Positions 36,895 through 46,686 are shown, counted from the stretch's first letter. The stretch: 64,000 nucleotides of DNA from Rhizobium herbae (GCF_017873135.1 NZ_JAGGJV010000003.1:1-64000), one strand, 5' to 3'. The notes: a model not told the origin generated them from the letters alone. Program-made: numbers and translations.

Positions 36895-39345
36895 ATGACC
36901 CAGAAACTCGTCATCATCGGCAATGGCATGGCGCCCGGGCGCATGCTGGAGCACCTGTTCGAACAGGCGCCTGGCCAATACGCCGTCACGATCTTCAACG
37001 CCGAGCCCCGCGTCAACTACGACCGCATCATGCTCTCGCCTGTGCTATCCGGCGAGAAGACCTACGAGCAGATCGTCATCCATGGCGACGGCTGGTACAT
37101 CGAAAACGGCATCACCCTCTACAAGGGCCACAAGATCATCGCGATCGACCGCGCCGCCAAGACTGTCACCTCCGATCACGGCGTGACCGAGAGCTACGAC
37201 AAGCTGGTGATCGCCACCGGCTCCATGCCCTTCATCATTCCCGTGCCCGGCAAGGATCTGCCCGGCGTCATCACCTATCGTGACATCGACGACGTGCAAG
37301 CCATGCTGCTGGCCGCCCAGTCGCGCGAAAAGGCCATCGTCATCGGCGGCGGCCTTCTCGGCCTCGAAGCGGCGGCAGGGCTCAATTCGCGCGGCATGGA
37401 CGTCACCGTGCTGCATGTCATGCCGACACTGATGGACCGCCAGCTCGATCCGGCGGCCGGCTACCTGTTGCAGCGCGCCTTCGAGGAACGCGGCATCAAG
37501 GTTATCACCAAGGCCAACACCAAGCAGATCGTCGGCAACGGCAAGGTTGAAGGCATCGAGTTGGACGATGGTACGATCATCCCGGCAAGCCTGGTTGTCA
37601 TGGCCGTCGGTATCCGACCGAATTCTGCGATTGCCAAGGAAGCAGGCCTTGCGGTCAACCGCGGCATCGTCGTCGATTCCGGCATGCAGACCTCGGATGG
37701 CGATATCCTGGCGCTGGGCGAATGCGCCGAAGTCGGCGGCATGGTCTACGGTCTCGTCGCCCCCTTGTACGAAATGGCCCGCGTCGCCGCTTCGCACCTG
37801 GCCGGCGACCGCTCGCCCGCCTTCGTGCATTCGGACACACCGACGAAACTCAAGGTCACCGGCATCAACCTCTTCTCTCTCGGCGACTTTGCCGAAGGCG
37901 AGGACCGTGAGGAGATCGTGCTGCGTGACGCCACCGCCGGCGTCTACAAGCGGCTGGTCCTGAAGGACAACAGGATCATCGGCACGGTGCTATACGGCGA
38001 AACCGCCGACGGCGCCTGGTTCAACGACCTGAAGAAAAAAGCCACCGATATCTCCGAAATGCGCGAAACGCTCATTTTCGGCCAGGCCTACCAGGGAGGG
38101 TCCCCGCTGGACCCTACGGCGGCCGTTGCAGCCTTGCCGGATGATGCGGAAATCTGCGGCTGCAACGGCGTCTGCAAAGGCAAGATCACCTCGACGATCA
38201 CCGGCAAGGGGCTGACCTCGCTGGACGAGGTGCGTGCCCACACCAAGGCGTCCGCCTCCTGCGGCTCCTGCACCGGGCTCGTCGAGCAGCTGATGAGCAT
38301 CACGCTGGGCGACGCCTACAATCCGAAGGCCGTGCAGCCGATGTGCGGCTGTACCGATCTCGGCCATGACGACGTGCGCCGCCTGATCATGGCCAAGGGG
38401 CTGAAGACCATTCCGGCGGTCATGCAGGAGCTGGAGTGGAAGACCTCCTGCGGCTGCGCCAAATGCCGCCCGGCGCTCAACTACTACCTCGTCTGCGACT
38501 GGCCGAACGAGTATGCCGACGACTATCAGTCGCGGTTCATCAACGAGCGCGTCCACGCCAATATCCAGAAGGACGGCACCTATTCCGTCGTGCCGCGCAT
38601 GTGGGGCGGCGTCACCAATTCCGGCGAATTGCGGGCGATCGCCGATGTCGTCGACAAGTTCGAAATCCCGATGGTGAAGGTGACAGGCGGCCAGCGCATC
38701 GACCTGCTCGGCATCGAGAAGGAAGACCTGCCCGCTGTCTGGGCCGATCTCGGCAAGGCCGGCTTCGTCTCAGGCCAGGCCTATGCCAAAGGCCTGCGCA
38801 CGGTAAAGACCTGCGTCGGTTCCGACTGGTGCCGCTTCGGCACGCAGGATTCGACCGGGCTCGGCATCCGCATCGAGAAGTTCATGTGGGGCTCCTGGAC
38901 ACCGGCCAAGCTGAAGATGGCCGTCTCCGGCTGTCCGCGCAACTGCGCCGAGGCGACCTGCAAGGATATCGGCGTCATCTGCGTCGATTCAGGCTTCGAG
39001 ATCCATTTTGCAGGGGCTGCCGGTCTCGACATCAAGGGCACCGAAGTTCTCGGCCTCGTCAAAACCGAGGACGAGGCGCTGCACTACATCGTGGCTCTGA
39101 CCCAGATGTACCGCGAACAGGGCCGCTATCTCGAGCGCATCTACAAATGGGCGAAACGTATCGGGCTCGACGAAATCCGCCGCCAGATCATGGGCGATGC
39201 GGACAAGCGCCAAGCCTATTACGACCGCTTCGTGTTTTCCCAGAAGTTTGCCCAGGTCGACCCATGGTCGGAGCGCGTCTCCGGCAAGGACAAGCATGAA
39301 TTCCGGCCGATGGCGACGGTCGGCTATCCAGAGGCGGCGGAATGA
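36895..39345 (+). CDS. nirB: Assimilatory nitrite reductase (NADH), large subunit
   Basis: 816 aa from MTQKLVIIGNGMAPGRM. FAD/NAD half: NAD-binding GGGLLGLEAAAGL, ATGSMPF and GILGECAEV-like region. Then BFD-like [2Fe-2S] domain with cysteines in CGCNGVCKGKI and SCGSCTGLVEQ, a second set in MCGCTDLG and TSCGCAKCRP. The siroheme/[4Fe-4S] half has TCVGSDWCRFG (Cys-x5-Cys) and SGCPRNCAEATC (Cys-x3-Cys). It reduces nitrite to ammonium with six electrons from NAD(P)H. The nirD start overlaps its stop as ATGA. Confidence 0.97.
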   Translation: MTQKLVIIGNGMAPGRMLEHLFEQAPGQYAVTIFNAEPRVNYDRIMLSPVLSGEKTYEQIVIHGDGWYIENGITLYKGHKIIAIDRAAKTVTSDHGVTESYDKLVIATGSMPFIIPVPGKDLPGVITYRDIDDVQAMLLAAQSREKAIVIGGGLLGLEAAAGLNSRGMDVTVLHVMPTLMDRQLDPAAGYLLQRAFEERGIKVITKANTKQIVGNGKVEGIELDDGTIIPASLVVMAVGIRPNSAIAKEAGLAVNRGIVVDSGMQTSDGDILALGECAEVGGMVYGLVAPLYEMARVAASHLAGDRSPAFVHSDTPTKLKVTGINLFSLGDFAEGEDREEIVLRDATAGVYKRLVLKDNRIIGTVLYGETADGAWFNDLKKKATDISEMRETLIFGQAYQGGSPLDPTAAVAALPDDAEICGCNGVCKGKITSTITGKGLTSLDEVRAHTKASASCGSCTGLVEQLMSITLGDAYNPKAVQPMCGCTDLGHDDVRRLIMAKGLKTIPAVMQELEWKTSCGCAKCRPALNYYLVCDWPNEYADDYQSRFINERVHANIQKDGTYSVVPRMWGGVTNSGELRAIADVVDKFEIPMVKVTGGQRIDLLGIEKEDLPAVWADLGKAGFVSGQAYAKGLRTVKTCVGSDWCRFGTQDSTGLGIRIEKFMWGSWTPAKLKMAVSGCPRNCAEATCKDIGVICVDSGFEIHFAGAAGLDIKGTEVLGLVKTEDEALHYIVALTQMYREQGRYLERIYKWAKRIGLDEIRRQIMGDADKRQAYYDRFVFSQKFAQVDPWSERVSGKDKHEFRPMATVGYPEAAE

Positions 39346-39686
39346 TGGAGATGGATATGAACTGGGTTGGTATCGGCGACATCACCGACATCCCGCTGCG
39401 CGGTGCGCGCTGCGTCAAGACCCCGCAGGGCAAGATCGCCGTGTTCCGCACGGCCGACAACGAAGTCTTCGCCATCGAGGACCATTGCCCGCACAAGGGC
39501 GGACCGCTCAGCCAGGGCATCGTTCACGGAACGGCCGTGACATGCCCGCTGCACAACTGGGTCATCTCGCTCGAAACCGGCAAGGCGCTCGGCGCCGATC
39601 AGGGCGAGGTGCGAACGATCCGGGTGCGCAACGACAATGGTGCTCTCTCCATCGCGCTCGAAAGCCTGATGATGGCGGCGGAATAG
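39342..39686 (+). CDS. nirD: Nitrite reductase (NADH), small subunit
   Basis: 114 aa as a Rieske-type [2Fe-2S]-like protein: CPHKGGPLSQG and CPLHNWV supply Cys-x-His type ligands (Cys-Pro-His and Cys-Pro-Leu-His). Translation start is in the ATGA overlap with nirB; a Met at 39357 may be the true start, since MNWVGIG is the typical family beginning. Partner of NirB. Confidence 0.93.
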   Translation: MMEMDMNWVGIGDITDIPLRGARCVKTPQGKIAVFRTADNEVFAIEDHCPHKGGPLSQGIVHGTAVTCPLHNWVISLETGKALGADQGEVRTIRVRNDNGALSIALESLMMAAE

Positions 39687-39708
39687 GCGGATGACGGAGT
39701 TTGTGGCG

Positions 39709-39858
39709 TTACCCCCCTCTGCCAGCTTCGCTGACATCTCCCCCACAGGGAGGGAGATTGTTCTTTTCCCTCTTGGCCTAGTGAGTGAGGGACGCAAGAA
39801 GCATACGGTCAATCTCCTCCCTTGTGGGGGAGATGTCCCGGAGGGACAGAGGGGGGTG
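39709..39858. repeat. Inverted-repeat intergenic element (second family, diverged copy)
   Basis: The left arm has ACCCCCCTCTGCCAGC, then GACATCTCCCCCACAGG; the right arm has CCTTGTGGGGGAGATGTCCC and ACAGAGGGGGGTGAC. Arms are reverse complements with an about 60-base AT-richer centre. Same family as 3930-4066. It splits nirD from nasA without ending the operon in any obvious way. Confidence 0.75.
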
Positions 39859-39898
39859 ACGCACCTCAATCTCGAAATGCGGATACGGGGCAGCTCCC

Positions 39899-42556
39899 AT
39901 GTCCACTGAAATCAAGACCACCTGCCCCTATTGCGGCGTCGGCTGCGGCGTCATCGCAAGGATCGACGACAACGGCACGGTCAGCGTCAAGGGTGACGCG
40001 GATCATCCGGCCAATTTCGGAAGGCTCTGTTCCAAGGGTTCGGCGCTGGCCGAAACCATCGATCTCGACGGACGAGTTCTTCATCCGCAGATCAATGGAG
40101 AGCGTGCAAGCTGGGACAAGGCGCTGGATCTGGTGGCGTCGCGTTTCTCGCAAACCATCGCCGAGCATGGCCCGGATTCGGTGGCCTTCTACGTTTCCGG
40201 CCAGCTGCTGACCGAAGATTATTACATCGCCAACAAGCTGATGAAGGGCTTTATCGGCTCGGCCAATATCGACACCAATTCGCGGCTCTGCATGTCCTCC
40301 TCTGTTGCCGGACACAAACGCGCCTTCGGCGCCGACACCGTGCCCGGCACCTACGAGGACATCGAGCTTGCCGATCTCGTCATCCTGACCGGCTCCAACC
40401 TCGCCTGGTGTCACCCGGTGATCTACCAGCGCCTCGCCGCCGCCAAGGCCGCCCGGCCCTCGATGAAAATCGTGGTCATCGACCCGCGCCGGACGATGAC
40501 AGCCGATATCGCCGATCTACACCTGGCCATCCGGCCGGATGGCGACGTGGCGCTGTTCATGGGCCTGCTGGCCCATCTCGCCGGCACCGCCGCGATCGAC
40601 CAGAACTATATCGGAAAACACACCAACGGTTTTGCAGAAGCCTTTGCTGCCGCGTCGACCCTCGACATCGCCGACCTGATGGAGCTGACCGGCCTGCCGT
40701 CGATGCAGTTGCGCCAGTTCTTCCGGCTGTTCGAGGAAACGGAAAAGGTCGTCACCTGCTACAGCCAGGGCGTCAACCAGTCCGCCTCCGGCACCGACAA
40801 GGTCAACGCCATCGTCAACTGCCATCTGGCGACCGGTCGCATCGGCCGTCCCGGGATGGGCCCATTCTCGCTGACCGGCCAGCCGAATGCCATGGGCGGA
40901 CGCGAGGTCGGTGGCCTCGCCAATATGCTGGCCGCTCATATGGCGATCGAAAACCCGGAAGATTGCGACCGCGTCCAGCGCTTCTGGCAATCGCCCGATA
41001 TTGCCCGCAAAGCCGGTCTCAAGGCCGTCGACATGTTTCGCGCCGTGGCCGACGGCCGAATCAAGGCGCTGTGGATCATGGCCACCAATCCGGTTGTCTC
41101 GATGCCAGACGCGGATGCGGTGGCCGCTGCGATCGCCGCCTGTCCGTTCGTCGTGGTGTCTGATGTCCTTCAGGAAACCGACACGACGCAATACGCCCAT
41201 GTGCTTTTGCCATCGCTCGGCTGGGGCGAAAAGGATGGTACGGTTACCAATTCCGAGCGCCGCATCTCCCGCCAGCGCGCCTTTCTCGACCAACCCGGCG
41301 AGGCGAAGGCCGACTGGTGGCAGATGGCGGAGGTCGGGCGCCGCATGGGCTTTGCAGACGAATTTTCCTTTCCGTCCGCAGCGGATGTCTTTGCAGAACA
41401 TGCCGCGCTCTCGGCGTTCGAAAACGATGGCAGCCGCGATTTCGATATCGGCGCCCACGCGAGGACCGATGCTGCGACCTACGACGCCTTGGCACCGTTT
41501 CAATGGCCGCAGCCGGAACATGCGGCAGCAGGGATAACACGCTTCTTCGGCGAAGGTGGCTTCTTCCATGCCGATCGCAAGGCCCGCTTCATTGCCGTCG
41601 AGGTGCCCGTCTCAGACCGGACCAACACGGATTTCCCGCTGACGCTCAACACCGGCCGTATCCGCGACCAGTGGCACACGATGACCCGGACGGGAAAGAG
41701 TGCCCGTCTCTCCGCCCACATCGCCGAGCCCTTCGCCGAAATCCATCCGCGCGACGCCATGGAGATCGGCGTCGCCAGTGCAGCCCTCGTTGAAATCGAA
41801 AGCCCCTATGGCACAGCCGTTGTGCGTGCCCTCGTCACCGACCGGCAGGCGCGCGGCAGCCTGTTCGTGCCGATGCACTGGAACGATCAGTTTGCCGCGA
41901 AAGCCCGTATCGACGCCGTTGTCGCGCCGCTCACCGACCCCGTCTCCGGCCAGCCGGCTTCCAAGAATGTCGCCGTCTCTGCCCGACCACTGAGGGTGGA
42001 AAGCTACGGTTTTGCCGTTTCCTTCGCCAAGCCGCAAAACCTCGACACTGTTTACTGGGCTCTGGCGAAGGCGATCGGCGGTTGGCGGCTGGAACTTGCG
42101 TTCGATGCAGCACCGGACAGCTGGACCGAATGGTGCCGCGTCCACTTCGGCATTCCAGATCATATCGAACCGCTCGGCTATGCGGACGCGCAATCCGGTG
42201 ATCTACGCCTCGCCTTCTTTGAGGGTGACCGGCTGCTTGCCGCCTTCTTCCTCGCCCGCCAGCCCGTCGCCGTCGCCCGCAACTGGGCGATCGAGCAGCT
42301 GGCCGTGCGACATACCGAACTCGCCAAACGCTTTGCTGTCGTCGCCGGACGTCCCGGCGCGGGACGCATGGACCCGGGCGCCACCGTCTGTTCCTGCTTC
42401 GGCGTCGGCGTCAACCAGATCGTCGCGGCCGTGCGCGGCGGCTGCCATAGCGTCGAAGCCGTCGGCAAGGACTTGAACGCCGGAACCAATTGCGGCTCGT
42501 GCCGCGCGGAAATCAGGGGGATCATCGATGGATGTCTTGCAGCTGCTGCCGAGTGA
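39899..42556 (+). CDS. nasA: Assimilatory nitrate reductase catalytic subunit
   Basis: 885 aa, Mo-bis-MGD oxidoreductase. The N-terminal [4Fe-4S] ligands are TCPYCGVGCGV plus GRLCSKGSAL. Family segments include INTNSRLCMSS-like region (residues about 120-132), GVNQSASGTDKVNAI, RIGRPGMGPFSLTGQPNAMGG, and the molybdopterin dinucleotide-binding domain with LTLNTGRIRDQWHTMTRTGK. A C-terminal BFD-like [2Fe-2S] domain (TVCSCFGVGVNQIV and TNCGSCRAEIRGII) allows electron intake as in other assimilatory Nas enzymes. It reduces nitrate to nitrite in the cytoplasm. cysG begins inside its last 29 bases. Confidence 0.96.
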   Translation: MSTEIKTTCPYCGVGCGVIARIDDNGTVSVKGDADHPANFGRLCSKGSALAETIDLDGRVLHPQINGERASWDKALDLVASRFSQTIAEHGPDSVAFYVSGQLLTEDYYIANKLMKGFIGSANIDTNSRLCMSSSVAGHKRAFGADTVPGTYEDIELADLVILTGSNLAWCHPVIYQRLAAAKAARPSMKIVVIDPRRTMTADIADLHLAIRPDGDVALFMGLLAHLAGTAAIDQNYIGKHTNGFAEAFAAASTLDIADLMELTGLPSMQLRQFFRLFEETEKVVTCYSQGVNQSASGTDKVNAIVNCHLATGRIGRPGMGPFSLTGQPNAMGGREVGGLANMLAAHMAIENPEDCDRVQRFWQSPDIARKAGLKAVDMFRAVADGRIKALWIMATNPVVSMPDADAVAAAIAACPFVVVSDVLQETDTTQYAHVLLPSLGWGEKDGTVTNSERRISRQRAFLDQPGEAKADWWQMAEVGRRMGFADEFSFPSAADVFAEHAALSAFENDGSRDFDIGAHARTDAATYDALAPFQWPQPEHAAAGITRFFGEGGFFHADRKARFIAVEVPVSDRTNTDFPLTLNTGRIRDQWHTMTRTGKSARLSAHIAEPFAEIHPRDAMEIGVASAALVEIESPYGTAVVRALVTDRQARGSLFVPMHWNDQFAAKARIDAVVAPLTDPVSGQPASKNVAVSARPLRVESYGFAVSFAKPQNLDTVYWALAKAIGGWRLELAFDAAPDSWTEWCRVHFGIPDHIEPLGYADAQSGDLRLAFFEGDRLLAAFFLARQPVAVARNWAIEQLAVRHTELAKRFAVVAGRPGAGRMDPGATVCSCFGVGVNQIVAAVRGGCHSVEAVGKDLNAGTNCGSCRAEIRGIIDGCLAAAAE

Positions 42557-44030
42557 CCGGACCACCACCCCCGCCCGCATGGCGCCGCTCGCCAAGCTGC
42601 CGGTCTTCTGGGCGCTCGACGGAAAACGTGCCGTTGTCGCCGGCGGGTCGGACGCAGCCGCCTGGAAGGCGGAGCTGCTGGCGGCCTGCGGCGCCGAGGT
42701 CCATGTCTATGCCGAAGAGCTGAGCGAGACGTTTTCGACCCTCATCGATCGGGGTTCGGAATCGGAAAGCGGACTTTTCGTCCACCACGCCCATGAGTGG
42801 AACGCCGCCGCGTTCGACAGTGCAGCCATCGCCATCGCCGACTGCGAGAGCGATGACGCCGCAGCGGACTTCTTCGATGCCGCCTGCAAGGCCGGCGTCC
42901 CGGTCAATGTCATCGACAAACCGAGATACTGCCAGTTCCAGTTCGGCTCGATCGTCAACCGCTCCCCTGTCGTTGTCGCCATCTCCACCGACGGCGCAGC
43001 CCCGATCCTCGCGCAGGCAATCCGCCGCCGCATCGAAACGCTGTTGCCGCCATCGCTGAAGTCATGGGCGGCGCTGGCACATTCCATTCGCGACAGGGTC
43101 AATGCCAAGATAAGCCCCGGTGCGCCGAGACGGGCCTTCTGGGAAAGCTTCGTCGATCGCGCTTTCGGCACGTTGCCAGAGGCGAATACGGAAGCCGATC
43201 TGATCTCCGATGCCGGACGCATTGTTGGACACTCAAAATCGTCCGTCGGCCGCGTGACCCTCGTCGGCGCCGGTCCCGGTGATGCGGAACTGTTGACGCT
43301 GAAGGCCGTGCGCGCCCTTCAGGCCGCCGATGTCATCCTGTTCGATGATCTCGTCTCCGACGAGGTGCTGGAACTTGCCCGCCGCGAGGCCAAGCGCATG
43401 CTGGTGGGAAAGCGCGGCGGCCGGACGAGCTGCAAGCAGGAAGACATCAATGCCACGATGATTTCGCTCGCCAAGGCCGGTAAGCGCGTCGTTCGGCTCA
43501 AATCCGGCGATCCGATGATCTTCGGCCGCGCCGGCGAGGAAATCGCCTGCCTTGAACAGGAAGGCATTCCCGTCGATGTCGTGCCCGGCATTACCTCCGC
43601 CAGCGCCATGGCCGCAAGGCTCGGCGTCTCGCTGACCCATCGCGACCACGCGCAGGCGGTCCGCTTCGTTACCGGCCATTCCCGCCTTGGCGATCTTCCG
43701 GCGGACCTCGACTGGCAGAATCTGGCCGAACCGCGCACCACGACGATCTTCTACATGGGCGGCCGTACCGCAGGGCAGATTCGCGCCAGGCTTCTGGCAG
43801 CGGGCATGCACGGCAAGACCCCGGCGGTCGTCATGAGCGCAGTCACGCGCAGCAATGAAAACCGCTGGATCGGAACGCTGAACGACCTTGCGGAGGCCGT
43901 GGAAAAAATCGGCGTCGACAACCCGATCCTGATCGGTGTCGGCCAGGCCTTTTCGCAAGCGCGGTCGAGCGCGGAAACGACCGAACGACCGAAGCCGGAC
44001 CTCGGTCACCCTCAAGCCCGGGCGATATGA
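42528..44030 (+). CDS. cysG: Siroheme synthase (CysG, trifunctional)
   Basis: 500 aa. The N-terminal part (LPVFWALDGKRAVVAGGSDA and VNVIDKPRYCQFQFGSIVN) is the precorrin-2 dehydrogenase/ferrochelatase domain. The C-terminal half is a uroporphyrinogen-III methyltransferase: TLVGAGPGDAELLTLKA, LFDDLVSDEVL, VRLKSGDPMIFGRAGEEI and VVPGITSASAMAARLGVSLT. It makes siroheme, required by NirB, hence its place at the end of this operon. The gene overlaps nasA and its stop overlaps the next start. Confidence 0.95.
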   Translation: MDVLQLLPSDRTTTPARMAPLAKLPVFWALDGKRAVVAGGSDAAAWKAELLAACGAEVHVYAEELSETFSTLIDRGSESESGLFVHHAHEWNAAAFDSAAIAIADCESDDAAADFFDAACKAGVPVNVIDKPRYCQFQFGSIVNRSPVVVAISTDGAAPILAQAIRRRIETLLPPSLKSWAALAHSIRDRVNAKISPGAPRRAFWESFVDRAFGTLPEANTEADLISDAGRIVGHSKSSVGRVTLVGAGPGDAELLTLKAVRALQAADVILFDDLVSDEVLELARREAKRMLVGKRGGRTSCKQEDINATMISLAKAGKRVVRLKSGDPMIFGRAGEEIACLEQEGIPVDVVPGITSASAMAARLGVSLTHRDHAQAVRFVTGHSRLGDLPADLDWQNLAEPRTTTIFYMGGRTAGQIRARLLAAGMHGKTPAVVMSAVTRSNENRWIGTLNDLAEAVEKIGVDNPILIGVGQAFSQARSSAETTERPKPDLGHPQARAI

Positions 44031-44347
44031 TGTCGATGGATCTTATCGCCGCCTTGTCCCTCAGCCTTGCCATCGGCCTCAGCTGGCACCGGTTCCGGCA
44101 GATCTTCTCGCAGGCGACGGACCGGACCATTCTTCTGTCGCCCGCCACGACGCTTGCCAGCGCCGTCAACCTATCCGCAATGGCGATGGCATTCAACAGC
44201 AATACAGCCGCTGTCGGCGGGATGATCGTCGCACTTGGACTGATGCTGGCGATGGTCGTCGATCGGTCCACTCTTGGCTCGCCGGCGCGCCTGACATTGG
44301 CCGCAGTGAGCCTACTTGTCCATACGGGTCTCGGCGGCTCATTTTAA
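44027..44347 (+). CDS. Small predicted membrane protein in the nitrate operon
   Basis: 106 aa; ATG overlaps the cysG stop (ATGATG). About three hydrophobic segments (LIAALSLSLAIGL, MIVALGLMLAMVV, and the last LTLAAVSLLVHTGL) with a short basic loop (WHRFRQIF) after the first one. The overlap suggests translational coupling, but the gene may be fortuitous, because it is short and I do not know a family. If real, a role in the nitrate pathway is a guess based on position. Confidence 0.5.
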   Translation: MMSMDLIAALSLSLAIGLSWHRFRQIFSQATDRTILLSPATTLASAVNLSAMAMAFNSNTAAVGGMIVALGLMLAMVVDRSTLGSPARLTLAAVSLLVHTGLGGSF

Positions 44348-44499
44348 ATTTGCTCGGCCATCGAATTGACATGCGCTTCGACGAATATGCGCCCGCAAGC
44401 CGAGACGCTCGTCTCGGACATAAGCGGTACCGCGGCCGACCTTCGGAACAACCTGTTGATCCACACGTTTGCACGGATGCTTAAACAGGAAATAATGCA

Positions 44500-44637
44500 A
44501 TGCAAATGACCATGCGCGCCGTTGTCTTCGTGATCGTCGGTTCCATTCTGAGCATCCTTGCCATCAAATATGCCAGGAACGATCTGAATGCCGCCGTGCC
44601 GATGATGGATCCCGCCACCGCCGCGGAACCTGCCTGA
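44500..44637 (+). CDS. 45-aa single-span membrane protein
   Basis: Starts MQMTMRAVVFVIVGSILSIL; it has one helix of about 18 hydrophobic residues, followed by KYARNDLNAAVPMM and a short tail. An ACAGGA ribosome-binding site is nine bases upstream. It is too short for default gene calls. Its N-out/C-in or reverse topology is not clear. Small one-helix proteins of this kind are often accessory parts of membrane complexes. Confidence 0.55.
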   Translation: MQMTMRAVVFVIVGSILSILAIKYARNDLNAAVPMMDPATAAEPA

Positions 44638-44747
44638 TCTCAGGTCCGTCGGCAGTCGCACCGATAGAAAAACTGCCACAATCCTTCGTCACTCGTATTA
44701 GGCAACGCGGTCGCTATCGCCCGCGACCGGACGGCAGGAGACGAAGC

Positions 44748-44960
44748 ATGAAGAAATGGCGCAACGAGCCGATGCTCCCCCATCACGTTGAGCTATGCCA
44801 GCGTGTCTTCGATGCCGCGAGGACTGCCCGCAACATATCGCCTGACAGCGATGCCAACGACCCGGTGGCAGCACTGGTCCTGACGCTTTATCGCCATGGC
44901 GTCTGGGAGGAGGAGGAGTTGTTGCGGCGGGTACTCCAGGCCCTCGACGAGAAATCCTGA
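44748..44960 (+). CDS. Small hypothetical protein
   Basis: 70 aa, soluble. Sequence features are WRNEPMLPHHVELCQRVFDA (basic start) and DPVAALVLTLYRHGVWEEEE, a helix-rich, acidic C-terminus. It looks like a small conserved protein of rhizobia, but no function is recognised. It follows the operon at about 110 bases and may be independently transcribed. Confidence 0.6.
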   Translation: MKKWRNEPMLPHHVELCQRVFDAARTARNISPDSDANDPVAALVLTLYRHGVWEEEELLRRVLQALDEKS

Positions 44961-45066
44961 GCGAAACCGGCGGCACAGCCGAGCTTCCCGCGCAAAACTG
45001 ATTTGTTCCAGCCACGCAAAAAGGCTAAAACTTACAGGCTTGACCGCTGATCAATATTGATAAAAA

Positions 45067-45074
45067 CTATAGAC
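45067..45074 (+). promoter_or_regulatory. CTATAGAC element upstream of the FAD-binding protein gene
   Basis: CTATAGAC, 30 bases before the GTG start at 45104. The same box, or a one-base variant, is present upstream of other genes in this sulfur-type region (46613, 52013, 54665). Function (operator or -10-like element) unknown. Confidence 0.45.
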
Positions 45075-45103
45075 TATCTGAAACGGCCTGGCGGTGAGGT
45101 GTC

Positions 45104-46585
45104 GTGAACCAATTGATCGTCAATCCGATGACATTGTCTGCTATCAGCGAACCGGCATTTTCCAAATCGAAACGGCCGGTGGTCGCCGTCATCGGTGGCG
45201 GTGTTTCGGGCGCGGCCACGGCTTTTCATCTCGCGCAGGCAAGCCAGAGCCCGATGCCGGAAATCATTGTCTTCGAACCGCGCGAAGGTCTCGGCAGGGG
45301 CCTCGCCTACGATACCGCCGAACCGGCCCACCGCATCAACGTGCCCGCGGCGCGCATGAGCCTGCTCACCGATGAGCCGGATCATTTCCTGCGGTGGATC
45401 GAGGAACAGGCGGCAACGTCCGGCGATGCCGATGCCCTGCGGCCGGACGGCAATCTCTTTCCCCGGCGCAGCGTGTTCGGCGACTATGTCAATGCCATGC
45501 TGCAACCGCTTGTTGCCAGCGGTGCCGTCCTGCACAGCCGCTCCGCCGTCGCCCACCTTTTGCGCGAGGGGCAGCGCTGGTGCCTCATCGGCGACGACGG
45601 CGCGCGGACAATGGCCGATATCGTCGTCATTGCCACAAGCCATCCGCCGCCGGTGGCGCCCGGCCAGCTTCAGGCCTTGCTGAAGGGTCATCCCCGCTTC
45701 GTGCCGGATCCGACCAGGGCTGGCGCGCTTGAGGCTATTCGTCCGTCGGATCGCGTGCTGGTCGTCGGCAACGGCCTCACCTCCGCCGATGTGATCGCGT
45801 CGCTGGCACTCAGGGGACACAAGGGGCCGATCACGGCGATCTCGCGGCGCGGGCTGCGGTCGCGCGGTCATGCGCTCGTTCCGCAGGATCCGGCTGGCGA
45901 TTTCTTGACGAACCCGGCCTTCACCGCGCGCGCACTTCTGAAAAACATTCGCGGCACCATCCGGCAAGCCACCGCGGATGGCCTCACCTGGCATGGCGTC
46001 ATCGACCAGGTGCGGGCGCAGGGGCAGGCTCTCTGGCAGGTTCTGCCGCTGGTGGAACGGCAGCGCATCGTCCGGCACCTGCGCCCCTATTGGGATGTCC
46101 ATCGCTTCCGCGTCGCGCCGCAGGTGGAGGCGGCGCTCGATGAAGCGATTGCCGAAGGACGCCTCGAAATTCTCGCCGGATCGATCGCGGCGAGCCATGT
46201 CGAAAACGATGCCGTCCACTGCAGGCTTCGCCTGCGGCGAAGCCATGAGACCGTCGACAAGATTTACGACGCCGTCGTCGTCACCACCGGCCCGGGGCAT
46301 GGCGGCATTCTCGCCAGCCAGCCGTTTCTCGCCGAACTCTCCGAAAGCGGCTATCTCGAACTCGACCCGACCGGCCTCGGGCTGTTCTGTACCCGGAATT
46401 CGGAAGCCATCGGCCCGGCGGCGGGCGTAAGCCCTTCGCTGCTGATCGCCGGCCCGTTGGCACGCGGTACGTTCGGCGAGCTGATGGGCCTGCCGCAGGT
46501 GACGGAACACGCCGCCTTCGTGGCCTCGGTGGTGGCCGGACGCCTGCAGGCGCAGGCACCAAAGGCAGCGCAAAACCGGCTTTAA
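45104..46585 (+). CDS. FAD/NAD(P)-binding protein (NAD_binding_9 family)
   Basis: 493 aa with a GTG start. FAD-binding motif VVAVIGGGVSGAATAFHLA, then the family hallmark GRGLAYDTAEPAHRINVPAA, RMSLLTDEPDHFLRWI. A second dinucleotide motif is in RVLVVGNGLTSADVIASLA. Members of this family are predicted oxidoreductases of unknown reaction, often next to sulfur-acquisition genes, as here. It may supply reduced flavin or act on the same substrate as the flavoprotein monooxygenases at 46687, 49357 and 59375 (inference). Confidence 0.75.
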   Translation: MNQLIVNPMTLSAISEPAFSKSKRPVVAVIGGGVSGAATAFHLAQASQSPMPEIIVFEPREGLGRGLAYDTAEPAHRINVPAARMSLLTDEPDHFLRWIEEQAATSGDADALRPDGNLFPRRSVFGDYVNAMLQPLVASGAVLHSRSAVAHLLREGQRWCLIGDDGARTMADIVVIATSHPPPVAPGQLQALLKGHPRFVPDPTRAGALEAIRPSDRVLVVGNGLTSADVIASLALRGHKGPITAISRRGLRSRGHALVPQDPAGDFLTNPAFTARALLKNIRGTIRQATADGLTWHGVIDQVRAQGQALWQVLPLVERQRIVRHLRPYWDVHRFRVAPQVEAALDEAIAEGRLEILAGSIAASHVENDAVHCRLRLRRSHETVDKIYDAVVVTTGPGHGGILASQPFLAELSESGYLELDPTGLGLFCTRNSEAIGPAAGVSPSLLIAGPLARGTFGELMGLPQVTEHAAFVASVVAGRLQAQAPKAAQNRL

Positions 46586-46612
46586 GGAAAGACTTTTCTT
46601 AGTCCAGTCGAT

Positions 46613-46620
46613 CTATAGAA
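46613..46620 (+). promoter_or_regulatory. CTATAGAA element upstream of the SfnB-like gene
   Basis: CTATAGAA lies 67 bases before the start codon at 46687, in an AT-rich stretch (ATTATAATCTTATC). Variant of the shared TATAGAC box. Confidence 0.4.
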
Positions 46621-46686
46621 ATTATAATCTTATCTTTCGGCCCGACTTCTTCCACCCATGGTCCGTGCAAAAAATCGGAGCGTGCG

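Noticed and set aside
44344-44679. 111-codon minus-strand open frame after cysG
   Set aside because: No plausible start site or family; the plus-strand 45-aa gene in the same place has a ribosome-binding site and a membrane helix.
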